Positions 1-6,414 of a stretch of 6,414 nucleotides of DNA are shown piece by piece. Each line of letters starts with the position of its first letter. Positions within the stretch are counted from its first letter, which is position 1. The position numbers and the translations under genes are program-made. The DNA is from Bacteroidales bacterium (lineage in GTDB: Bacteria; Bacteroidota; Bacteroidia; Bacteroidales; 4484-276): contig JAGYLT010000136.1 of the NCBI GenBank assembly GCA_018400545.1, positions 1-6,414 on the forward strand. The letters are read 5' to 3'. The notes under the pieces are model-generated. The model ran no database searches, had not been told where the DNA came from, and worked only from the letters and a program-made list of their open reading frames with translations.

Positions 1-683
1 AAATCCCTGAAGTCGGATATTTCACCGCGTTCATCGGGATACTGCACGATAGCGCCAAAAACTTTTTCTGTAAATTCAAATGTATGATAGTCTCCAACAA
101 TAATTTTGATGCCCAGCGGGATGGCGCGTGTTTTAATAACTTCGATGGTTTGCGGGAATAGCCGCTCGGAAATAAAAAATGCATCCACCCCGGCTTTTAC
201 GGCAGATCTTGATCTTGCGTTAAATGCCATAATCATGGCTTCGGCGGCGGCGGTGCCTTCGTCCAGCAATGAAGCATTGGCCATGGGCAGGCCGGTAAGA
301 TCGGATACCACGGTCTGGAAATTCAGTAGTGCTTCCAGCCGCCCCTGCGAAATCTCCGCCTGGTATGGTGTGTAAGACGTGTACCAGCCCGGGTTTTCCA
401 GGATGTTACGCTGGATTACACCGGGTAAAATTGTGTTGTAATACCCAAGCCCGATATATGTTTTGAATAATTTGTTTTTGGATGCAATTTCCCGGAGGTG
501 GGTGATGTATTCATATTCGTTTATTCCATCGGGAAGGTTGAGTGGCTTTTGCATCCGGATGGCTTTTGGTAGTGTTTCGTCGATGAGTTGGTCGAGATTG
601 TCAACGCCAACCGTTTGTAGCATTTTCGGTAAGTCCTTGTCGTTCGGACCGTTATGCCGCCTTGTAAAATTATTTGTAAGCAT
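1..683 (-). CDS. gcvP: Glycine dehydrogenase (decarboxylating), P-protein of the glycine cleavage system, N-terminal part
   Basis: This is the PLP-dependent P-protein, which decarboxylates glycine and passes the aminomethyl group to the lipoylated H-protein in the cytosol. The visible 227 codons contain family hallmarks: RHNGP at residues 9-13, YIGLGYYNTILPGVIQRNI around 76-94, NPGWYTSYTPYQAEISQGR at 97-115, EALLNFQ at 117-123, and ANASLLDEGTAAAEAM at 135-150. The RHxGP opening is typical of the long single-chain P-protein (about 950 residues) rather than the split gcvPA/gcvPB form; that is inference, since the rest lies outside the window. The start is well fixed: an in-frame TAA lies at 699-701 and no other start codon falls between it and the ATG at 681-683. 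No Shine-Dalgarno sequence is visible. Two positions differ from the usual consensus: Asn in RHIGP, and Gly in DEATAAAEAM. The gene is truncated by the left window edge, not broken; the frame is clean. Confidence 0.96.
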   Translation of the reverse strand, partial: MLTNNFTRRHNGPNDKDLPKMLQTVGVDNLDQLIDETLPKAIRMQKPLNLPDGINEYEYITHLREIASKNKLFKTYIGLGYYNTILPGVIQRNILENPGWYTSYTPYQAEISQGRLEALLNFQTVVSDLTGLPMANASLLDEGTAAAEAMIMAFNARSRSAVKAGVDAFFISERLFPQTIEVIKTRAIPLGIKIIVGDYHTFEFTEKVFGAIVQYPDERGEISDFRD

Positions 684-734
684 CGGTTTGAAAACAGTTT
701 AAGGTTAAAAAAAGCGCCTGATTCGTTGAACGGG

Positions 735-742
735 CAAAGGTA
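735..742 (-). promoter_or_regulatory. Candidate -7 promoter element (TAnnTTTG) of gcvP
   Basis: Read on the minus strand the sequence is TACCTTTG, an exact match to the TAnnTTTG -7 consensus of Bacteroidota primary-sigma promoters. Transcription would begin near position 728, giving a leader of about 45 nucleotides before the gcvP ATG. I find no clear TTG or TTTG -33 element at the expected distance. The motif sits inside an imperfect dyad at 735-752 (CAAA, one unpaired G, GTAA-A-TTAC, TTTG), which could be an operator or chance in AT-rich DNA. Confidence 0.5.
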
Positions 743-752
743 AATTACTTTG

Positions 753-777
753 AAAAAAAATAACAGCGCTACTGTTA
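753..777 (-). terminator. Possible weak intrinsic terminator upstream of gcvP
   Basis: On the minus strand, TAACAG-TAGCG-CTGTTA forms a six-base-pair stem with a five-base loop and is followed directly by eight T residues. That is the shape of a Rho-independent terminator, and its orientation suits transcripts coming from the 992-codon gene that ends at 999. The stem has only two G-C pairs and lies more than 220 bases past that gene's stop codon, so it would be a weak, distant terminator. It also falls where the -33 region of the gcvP promoter should be, so the same dyad could be a repressor-binding site instead. Confidence 0.4.
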
Positions 778-794
778 ATTAGTTAACGCTAATT
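774..794. repeat. Overlapping short inverted repeats next to the terminator-like hairpin
   Basis: Two more dyads overlap the hairpin at 761-777: GTTAA-TTAG-TTAAC at 774-787, and AATTAG-TTAACG-CTAATT at 777-794. All three dyads share arms, so only one could fold at a time as RNA. As DNA they could present alternative protein-binding half-sites upstream of the gcvP promoter. The sequence is AT-rich, which raises the chance of coincidental dyads. Confidence 0.4.
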
Positions 795-926
795 TTCGAA
801 TTTCAGTAATAACAAGTGTTTAAGACCTTTGTTGTGAGAAATTGTGAGGGAAGGTTTATCTCTTCGCAAATGAAAGCAATTGTTGGGAAATAGAGTTTTG
901 AGTTTATAGATATGAGTCTGGAATTC

Positions 927-949
927 GCAGATCGGCAACTGCCGGCTGC
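927..949 (-). other. GC-rich hairpin in the 3' region of the ATP-grasp gene
   Basis: GCAG and CTGC form the outer arms, and CGGC and GCCG the inner arms around a four-base loop, with a small two-against-one internal loop between them. The structure lies about 50 to 72 bases past the stop codon of the 992-codon gene. It has no following T tract, so it is not a standard intrinsic terminator. It could stabilise the 3' end of the transcript, or it could be chance. Confidence 0.3.
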
Positions 950-998
950 TCATTTCCAAATTAAACGCTTTATGCCTCAGATTTACTCCAAATGCGCA

Positions 999-3977
999 CT
1001 ATTCCTTTTCGCCATTTTCATGCATCTTCATCACCACACCTAGCTTTTTCTTGCCGTCAATTTTTATAACTACAGGATCCTCAAACCTGATGTGCCGGAT
1101 GAATTCATCCTCGTAAACGGCGTCAAATTTTTCAAGATAACTCAGGTCATAAAACCCATCGTCAATAAATGGATTGATGGTAAAATAACCCACCCTGAAT
1201 GAGGTCAGGTTCTGGAAGAAGTGGGTTCCCTGGCTGGGGTCGATTCGGTAATTTTTCAGTCCGGATTCTACAATTAGCCTTGCGGCTGAAATTTGCGGCC
1301 ATTTTACCGGTATGCCGAGCCACGGATCTGTGGAGCCCCATCGGCCCGGCCCGACCAAAATATAATTTTCGCCCCGGGTTAGAAACTGATCGTTGAGCTG
1401 CCCGATCTTTTCTGCAATTTCTTTTGTTCTGGCCGAATCAAAACTATCCGGTTTGATGTACACAAAGTCGTGGATGTTTTTAACAATGCCATTTCCCAGT
1501 GCGTTTTGGGCGGTAAGGACGGTTTTCTCCTCCGGAATTTTTTCAAGGTCCTCCTCAATAGTTTCATTGCTATCAACAATTGGCCTGATCTGCAACATAT
1601 TAAATATGGTTGGCTGATCCTTGGGTTTGTTCAGATCAACTGCGAATTCAATTTCGATTCCGCGGTTCATTTCCCGCGCTCCGATTTGAAGGACATTTTT
1701 CAGGATATCGGCCAAAGGGAACACTTCATGTTTCAGTATGTGTGCAAAAGTAATCAACCGCTTTCCACTGTAGTTTACGCCATCGCGTAATATATTGCTT
1801 TGATAATCATAAGTGGAGGCTACCCACTTGAGTGAATTATCCTTTTCGGCTTCGTTAATTCTAAGCTGCAGCAGATTGATTGCGTCGTCGGTGCAGACCG
1901 TGAAACTGTCGGCATTCAGGTCGAGGGCATAAAAATGGCGTTGTGTTTCCGTGAGGGCCATTTCCGCCGAAGCCATCTGTAAAACCTTTTTTGGATATTT
2001 GGGAGAAAAGCGCAGGGTATTGCCGCCGTCCACAATATATTTTCCCAATCCAAAGGCAATATTGGCAATGCCGTCCTCGGGCTGTTCTGGTTCGATGGGA
2101 TAAAAATTCACCGATCGCGCCACACCGGAAATGGTGGGATAAAATCGGTCGCCATACTTTCTTCCGCAAACTTCCTGCAAAACGATTCCCATTTTTTCTT
2201 CATCAATCACGTTGAGCGTGGCCGACATGTAATCTTTGCTGTCCTTGTAAAATGCAGAAGCATAAACACTTTTGATGGCCATGCTGAGTTTTTCGATCAT
2301 TAGCCGTTCATCATCCGGAATGTTCGGAATCATGTAGGTGGAATAAATTCCCGCAAAGGGCTGGTAATGCGAATCTTCCAACAGGCTTGAAGACCTTATG
2401 GCAATGGGATTCCGGGTAACGGAAATAAAGGTGTAAAGATCTTCATGAATCCTGAAGGGCAGTCGTGCTGATACAAAAGCATCCAGAATTTCCCGGTCGC
2501 TGTGGTTGGAAAGTGCAATTTCATAGAGGCGGTTTTCCTCCATAAACTCATCAAAAATATCTGTGCCGAGCACTACCGTCCTTGGGATGGTGATGATGAT
2601 GTTGTCGTACTGGTCGATCAAATGGTTTCGTTTGATCATCGAATCCAGGAATGCCAGTCCGCGTGCCTTGCCACCGATGCTGCCTTCACCTATTCGCGTA
2701 AAGGTGAGGTATTCGTCAAACTGGTCGCGGTGGAATTCGGCAATCACGCCCCTTCCTTTATACATCCTGAATTTTGCAATGGCATCATACAGATAGCGTC
2801 TGATCTCGTCGAGGTCGGCAAAATCCTCGGGCTGAAACTGCTTGAACAAATCAGCAAGCGGAAAAAGTGCCCTGGCGCGCAGCCATTTTGAAACATGATG
2901 TCTGCTGATGTGATACAGAAAAGTTTCATCAGGAATGTCGAAAAGGAGTTCCTGCAGATGTTTCAGGTCGGTGGCGCGGAGCAGAGCCCTGCCGGTTTTT
3001 GGGTCCTCAAAAACAAAATCGCCAAAAGCGAAATATTGCGTGATAAAATTGCGAAGCTGCAACGATAGGTTTTTGGAGTTTTTATTGATAAACCCAACCT
3101 TGATTTTTTTGGCCAGTTCCTCCACACCATCATCCGATGATTGCAGCAGAATGGGCATGTATTTGTCCTGCGACTTCACCATCTGACAAAACTGGAGCCC
3201 GGCTTCTTTATCATGAACCCCGTTGTGCATGTAGCTCATATCCGAAATTATGCCCAGCAGATTATTTTTGTATTTTCTGAAAAACTCCTCGGCTTCCTCA
3301 TACGTGGTTGCCAATAAAATTTTTGGCCTTCCCCGCATGCGCAACATTTTCTGGTGCTCGTTCAGGCCTTCGGTCATAAAGGTTTTCGATTGCTTGAAAA
3401 TGATCTTGTAAATATTGGGCAGGTATGACGAATAAAACCGCACCGAGTCTTCCACAAGGATAATAACCTGCACACCCACATTAATCACATCATCCTCAAC
3501 ATTCATCTTATCCTCGATCAGTTTGATGATTGCCAGCAGGATGTCTGCATTGCCAAGCCAGCTAAATACATAATCCAGTTCCTTTAGTTTTCCGGAGTCG
3601 AGCTTTAGCGAAATTTCCCGGGAGAAAGGAGTAAGAAGCACCACGGGGATATCCTCGTAATTTTCTTTGATATCTGTGAAAGTCTTTTCCTCAAAAGCGC
3701 TGAGCATAAATATAACCAGGTCGATGTTTTCTTCCTCGAGTATTTTGTATGCTTCCTCCTTTGAGTTGGCCTGGATAAATTGTGGCGGATAGCGCAGATT
3801 AAGCGATACATATTCATTAAAAATCTGCTCGTCAATTCTGCCGTCATCTTCCAGGATAAATGCATCGTACTGGCTGGCGATAAGCAGCACATGGTAAATC
3901 CGCTTTTTCATCAGGGTGTTAAAAGCGGTATCGTTAAAAACGTATTTTCGGGAGAATGGTGAGGAATTTTCTTTCAT
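999..3977 (-). CDS. Receiver-receiver-ATP-grasp protein with a PPDK N-terminal (PEP/pyruvate-binding) domain, function unknown
   Basis: This 992-residue soluble protein is related to the nucleotide-binding part of PEP synthase and pyruvate phosphate dikinase. Residues about 27-155 form a receiver-like domain in which Met91 stands where the phosphoacceptor Asp is expected. Residues about 168-313 form a second receiver with acidic Glu176/Asp177, Asp246, Ser280/281 and Lys299 all in place. A mixed linker follows. The ATP-grasp domain spans about 424-800, with IGGKARGL (Lys437), AIRSSSLLED (Arg528), FAG at 541-543, SGVARS at 617-622, FGLGKYIVDGG at 642-652, acidic Glu775/Glu777 and LQIRP (Gln796, Arg798). 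Residues 801-992 are an extension with GPGRWG at 876-881 and QGTHFF at 916-921. There is no swivel domain with the catalytic histidine and no PEP-binding barrel, so it is not a complete PEP synthase or PPDK. The ATG at 3977 is preferred over Met23 because, from memory, family members share sequence upstream of Met23. Database names such as 'phosphoenolpyruvate synthase' would be over-annotation. Confidence 0.9.
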   Translation of the reverse strand: MKENSSPFSRKYVFNDTAFNTLMKKRIYHVLLIASQYDAFILEDDGRIDEQIFNEYVSLNLRYPPQFIQANSKEEAYKILEEENIDLVIFMLSAFEEKTFTDIKENYEDIPVVLLTPFSREISLKLDSGKLKELDYVFSWLGNADILLAIIKLIEDKMNVEDDVINVGVQVIILVEDSVRFYSSYLPNIYKIIFKQSKTFMTEGLNEHQKMLRMRGRPKILLATTYEEAEEFFRKYKNNLLGIISDMSYMHNGVHDKEAGLQFCQMVKSQDKYMPILLQSSDDGVEELAKKIKVGFINKNSKNLSLQLRNFITQYFAFGDFVFEDPKTGRALLRATDLKHLQELLFDIPDETFLYHISRHHVSKWLRARALFPLADLFKQFQPEDFADLDEIRRYLYDAIAKFRMYKGRGVIAEFHRDQFDEYLTFTRIGEGSIGGKARGLAFLDSMIKRNHLIDQYDNIIITIPRTVVLGTDIFDEFMEENRLYEIALSNHSDREILDAFVSARLPFRIHEDLYTFISVTRNPIAIRSSSLLEDSHYQPFAGIYSTYMIPNIPDDERLMIEKLSMAIKSVYASAFYKDSKDYMSATLNVIDEEKMGIVLQEVCGRKYGDRFYPTISGVARSVNFYPIEPEQPEDGIANIAFGLGKYIVDGGNTLRFSPKYPKKVLQMASAEMALTETQRHFYALDLNADSFTVCTDDAINLLQLRINEAEKDNSLKWVASTYDYQSNILRDGVNYSGKRLITFAHILKHEVFPLADILKNVLQIGAREMNRGIEIEFAVDLNKPKDQPTIFNMLQIRPIVDSNETIEEDLEKIPEEKTVLTAQNALGNGIVKNIHDFVYIKPDSFDSARTKEIAEKIGQLNDQFLTRGENYILVGPGRWGSTDPWLGIPVKWPQISAARLIVESGLKNYRIDPSQGTHFFQNLTSFRVGYFTINPFIDDGFYDLSYLEKFDAVYEDEFIRHIRFEDPVVIKIDGKKKLGVVMKMHENGEKE

Positions 3978-3997
3978 GCGATCAATGCTATTTTCAA

Positions 3998-4005
3998 CAA
4001 AAGTA
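3998..4005 (-). promoter_or_regulatory. Candidate -7 promoter element of the receiver/ATP-grasp gene
   Basis: The minus strand reads TACTTTTG, an exact match to TAnnTTTG. It ends 20 bases before the ATG at 3977, so the leader would be only about 14 nucleotides. No clear -33 TTG is present at the usual distance, and no Shine-Dalgarno sequence precedes the start codon; both are common for Bacteroidota genes. Confidence 0.45.
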
Positions 4006-4221
4006 ATATTTGTGTTTTTATGCCGGAGATTTTAGCCGACTAACCCATTCAAAAAAAAGGAGCAATCGAACCTTATTAAATATCATCACAATATCTGGAT
4101 GATTATTTCGAACTAACTTTAATAATGTATGTTATCATGCAATTCATCCATTGGCTGTTATCGATTTTTTAGCATTATTTGAATTCTTATCACAATCAGC
4201 AACTATTTAAATTGAATTTTC

Positions 4222-4229
4222 TAACTTTG
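4222..4229 (+). promoter_or_regulatory. Candidate -7 promoter element of the sensor histidine kinase gene
   Basis: The plus strand reads TAACTTTG, an exact match to TAnnTTTG, 45 bases before the ATG at 4275. Transcription would start near 4236, leaving an AT-rich leader of about 40 nucleotides with no Shine-Dalgarno sequence. A TTG at 4212-4214 is too close to serve as the -33 element, and none is seen at the right distance. Confidence 0.45.
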
Positions 4230-4274
4230 ATGTTCGAAAATAAATCAATAATTGTGTTTAAATAAATCTTTCTG

Positions 4275-6414
4275 ATGAGCCGAAAAAATAGCGAATTATT
4301 ACTGAAAGCAAGCAACGAGGCTATCTTTTTGATTGAGCGCAATCGGATAGCGGCGTGCAATTCTTTTTCGGAAAAATTATTTGGATACAGTTACGAAGAT
4401 TTTTGCGGCAGGGAAATAAAGGGCTTGTTCGCGGCTGATTTTCAGGATGCTATTCAGGAAGCACTTCGCTCGCCGGCGGAGCGTGCATTGGAAGTGGAAG
4501 CTGTGAAATCAACAGGCCAGTCCTTTAGTGCTCAGGTGTTTACCAGGGTTGTTCGGTTAAACGGAACCTCCTGCCATGCATTTACAATCAGGGATATTTC
4601 CAGCTTTAAAAAATCGCAGCAGGAACTGCTTGACAGGGATGCTTTGCTGGAAGCCATCAGCATTACTGCAGCCCGGTTTTTGGAATCCAAAGACTGGCAA
4701 ACCGAAATCGGTGATGTTTTGCAACACATCGGGCAATCTGCAAAGGTGAGCCGTGTATATGTTTTTCAGAATTTCAGGGATGAATCCGATGAATTGTACA
4801 TGACGCAAAAATGGGAATGGACTGCTGATGTTGTGAAGCCTGAGATTGATAACCCGGTGCTGGAAAGGCTTTATTACCGCGAAAACGGCCTTGGCCGGCT
4901 TATCGAAATTCTTTCGGCAGGTAAGGTTTACAAAGGTTTGGTTAAGGATTTGCCTGAAAACGAACGCATGATTCTGGAAGCACAGGGCATTATTTCAATT
5001 TTCATCACACCAATTTTTCAGAATGGCACCTGGTGGGGTTTTATTGGTTATGACGAATGTAATTATGATCGCAGGTGGAATGCCAGTGAAATTCAACTGC
5101 TCAATACCGTTGCAGATATTTTTACTTCAGCGCTTGAACGCGAAAGTATGGAGCAAAAAATTTCGGGCGTAAATCAGAACTTTAAGTCGCTGTTTCACCA
5201 GTCGCCGGATGGCATATTTGTTTACGACCTGGATGGATATGTGCTGGACGTAAATAAAATGGCTTGTGAACTGAATGGAATTCCCAGGGATAAATTCATT
5301 GGTTTGCATGTTACCGATTTGGTTCCGGATAAATTAAAAGACGCTGTAAAGAAGGAGTTTTCGTTTTGGCGTACAGGCAAATATCACTTCATCGAGTCGT
5401 ATAGTAAGCAACACAACGGAAACGAAATCCCAGTTGAAATTCGGGGGGCGACAATAACTTTTTTTGATAAACCGGCCATTCTCCTTCTTGTGAGAGACAT
5501 CAGCCAGCGTAAAAAGTCGGAAGCACTGCTAAAAAAACGGATTGAGTTTATCCAGTTCATCAGCCAGATTTCATCAGAATTCATCAAGATTGACCTCAAC
5601 GAAATTGAAATTGCCATAAACAAAGCCCTTCAATTTGTTGGAGAATTTACTGCTACAGAGCGGGGCTATGTTTTTCAAATCAACAATACGGAAACCCAAT
5701 TGGTGCTGACCAACGAATATTGCAAACCGGGATATAAGCCACACAAGGGAATTCTTGATAATTTTTTGGTTTCTGATTTTGAAGATTTTATCGATACCCT
5801 AAAAAGGGGGGAATATATCATCAGCCATCTTGATGAAATTCCCGACACGCCTGAAAACAAAAATATGCGGCAGGTTCTCATGATGCTGGATATTAAATCC
5901 TTCATAAATATCCCGCTCATTGTCGGGGGGCATTTTCTGGGGATTATTGGCTTTGATGCTACAAGCAAGAAAATGGAATGGGACACAGAAACCATCAATG
6001 CTTTTATGCTTACCGGACAAATCATTGCCAATACGATCATCCGCAAAAAAACCGGCGATGAAATGATTGAGGCCAGGTTAAAAGCCGAACAAAGCGATCG
6101 CCTCAAAACAGCATTCCTTGGCCAGATGTCCCACGAAATGCGAACTCCGCTCAATAGCATTATCGGATTTGCCGAGATGCTTGAGCGCGACCTTGAAGAT
6201 TATGAATTGCGCGAAATGGCCGGCTACATTGTGCAGGGAGGAAACAGGCTGTTAAATACATTCAACCTCGTAATCGATCTATCTGAAATCGAGGCCAATG
6301 TGATGCAGGCCAAAACAGAAGAATTTGAGTTGAACGGTTTTATCCAACAAATGGTGCCATTATTTTTGCAGCGTGCCAAGGAAAAAAATCTGAACCTGGT
6401 TTTTACCAGTTTGA
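4275..6414 (+). CDS. Soluble PAS-GAF-PAS-GAF sensor histidine kinase, truncated at its 3' end by the window
   Basis: An uninterrupted frame runs from the ATG at 4275 to the right edge (713 codons). An in-frame TAA at 4263-4265 with no other start codon between makes this start firm. Residues about 4-112 look like a PAS domain ending in FTIRDIS. Residues 121-290 look like a GAF domain (RVYVFQNF, then WWGFIGYD and WNASEIQLL). Residues 300-413 are a clearer PAS domain (LFHQSPDGIFVYDLDG, ending LLLVRDIS). Residues 421-592 are a second GAF domain (RGYVFQIN, HFLGIIGFD). Residues about 603-675 are the HisKA dimerisation domain with FLGQMSHEMRTPLNSIIGF; His620 is the autophosphorylation site and is followed by Glu621 and Pro625. 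The HATPase domain (N, G1, F and G2 boxes) must lie beyond the window, and a C-terminal receiver cannot be excluded. No signal peptide or membrane segment is seen, so it should sense a cytoplasmic signal or small ligand, which I cannot name. It is divergent from the receiver/ATP-grasp gene, a possible partner. Confidence 0.93.
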   Translation, partial: MSRKNSELLLKASNEAIFLIERNRIAACNSFSEKLFGYSYEDFCGREIKGLFAADFQDAIQEALRSPAERALEVEAVKSTGQSFSAQVFTRVVRLNGTSCHAFTIRDISSFKKSQQELLDRDALLEAISITAARFLESKDWQTEIGDVLQHIGQSAKVSRVYVFQNFRDESDELYMTQKWEWTADVVKPEIDNPVLERLYYRENGLGRLIEILSAGKVYKGLVKDLPENERMILEAQGIISIFITPIFQNGTWWGFIGYDECNYDRRWNASEIQLLNTVADIFTSALERESMEQKISGVNQNFKSLFHQSPDGIFVYDLDGYVLDVNKMACELNGIPRDKFIGLHVTDLVPDKLKDAVKKEFSFWRTGKYHFIESYSKQHNGNEIPVEIRGATITFFDKPAILLLVRDISQRKKSEALLKKRIEFIQFISQISSEFIKIDLNEIEIAINKALQFVGEFTATERGYVFQINNTETQLVLTNEYCKPGYKPHKGILDNFLVSDFEDFIDTLKRGEYIISHLDEIPDTPENKNMRQVLMMLDIKSFINIPLIVGGHFLGIIGFDATSKKMEWDTETINAFMLTGQIIANTIIRKKTGDEMIEARLKAEQSDRLKTAFLGQMSHEMRTPLNSIIGFAEMLERDLEDYELREMAGYIVQGGNRLLNTFNLVIDLSEIEANVMQAKTEEFELNGFIQQMVPLFLQRAKEKNLNLVFTSL

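Larger units (their letters stand above)
684..998. other. Intergenic region between the ATP-grasp gene and gcvP
   Basis: These 315 bases lie downstream of one minus-strand gene and upstream of the next. I see no convincing coding sequence. They hold a -7 promoter motif for gcvP, a cluster of overlapping inverted repeats at 761-794 with an adjoining A/T tract, and a GC-rich hairpin at 927-949. No glycine riboswitch is recognisable, and the leader implied by the promoter candidate, about 45 nucleotides, would be too short to hold one. The size of the gap and the separate promoter suggest that gcvP is transcribed independently of the upstream gene. Confidence 0.7.
3978..4274. other. Divergent AT-rich intergenic region
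   Basis: These 297 bases separate the minus-strand ATP-grasp gene from the plus-strand sensor kinase, so both promoters must lie here or within the genes. A TAnnTTTG match is present for each direction (3998-4005 minus, 4222-4229 plus). The middle, about 4010-4215, holds no gene, RNA or strong dyad that I can support. Such an arrangement would permit shared regulation, but I see no obvious shared operator. Confidence 0.65.

Noticed and set aside
106..702. Plus-strand open frames of 79 and 89 codons opposite gcvP
   Set aside because: They lie antisense to a clearly conserved gcvP frame and their translations resemble no protein family I know.
684..734. A glycine riboswitch in the gcvP leader
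   Set aside because: The stretch is too short and shows none of the conserved paired elements of that aptamer.
1199..3962. Several open frames of 60-129 codons on both strands within the ATP-grasp gene
   Set aside because: They are shadows of the 992-codon frame, which carries recognisable domains along its length.
999..3977. Annotation as phosphoenolpyruvate synthase (ppsA) or pyruvate phosphate dikinase (ppdK)
   Set aside because: The catalytic-histidine swivel domain and the PEP/pyruvate barrel are missing, so the name would claim an activity the sequence does not support.
4059..4062. GGAG after an A tract on the plus strand, resembling a Shine-Dalgarno site
   Set aside because: No start codon follows at a suitable distance, and the other genes here do not use such sites.
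4125..4172. A 15-codon plus-strand frame (MYVIMQFIHWLLSIF) in the divergent intergenic region, just after a near match to the -7 motif (TAACTTTA at 4114-4121)
   Set aside because: It is too short to separate from chance, the motif has one mismatch, and the motif would be too close for a normal leader.
4532..6160. Minus-strand open frames, up to 161 codons, opposite the sensor kinase
   Set aside because: The plus-strand frame is uninterrupted and has PAS, GAF and HisKA motifs, so the antisense frames are by-products of its codon usage.

Overview
The window looks like a chromosomal segment of a member of the Bacteroidota. Three things point there. The glycine dehydrogenase is of the long RHxGP type. 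The central gene belongs to a roughly 990-residue receiver/PEP-pyruvate-binding family that I recall mainly from Bacteroidales and relatives. All three genes lack a Shine-Dalgarno sequence and instead have an upstream TAnnTTTG, the -7 motif of the Bacteroidota primary sigma factor. The phylum call is inference; nothing here fixes a genus. I see no transposase, integrase, CRISPR array, tRNA or rRNA.

Layout: positions 1-683 (minus strand) hold the N-terminal 227 codons of gcvP, cut by the left edge. Positions 684-998 are a 315-base intergenic stretch. It carries the proposed gcvP promoter, a cluster of overlapping inverted repeats that can be read as a weak intrinsic terminator or an operator, and a GC-rich hairpin. 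Positions 999-3977 (minus) hold a complete 992-residue protein with two receiver-like domains, a linker, a pyruvate phosphate dikinase N-terminal ATP-grasp domain and a C-terminal extension. It has no phosphohistidine swivel domain and no PEP/pyruvate TIM barrel. Positions 3978-4274 are an AT-rich divergent intergenic region with a promoter candidate for each side. Positions 4275-6414 (plus) hold the first 713 codons of a soluble sensor histidine kinase (PAS-GAF-PAS-GAF-HisKA), cut by the right edge before its ATP-binding domain.

How they may work together: gcvP is ordinary one-carbon/glycine metabolism and appears to have its own promoter. The more interesting pair is the divergent one: a sensor kinase back to back with a protein whose second receiver domain keeps the expected phosphoacceptor Asp, Ser/Thr and Lys. 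The kinase could phosphorylate that receiver and so gate the ATP-grasp module, but this rests only on adjacency and domain content. The ATP-grasp protein cannot be a self-contained PEP synthase or PPDK, because the domain that carries the catalytic histidine is missing. Its real reaction is unknown from this sequence.
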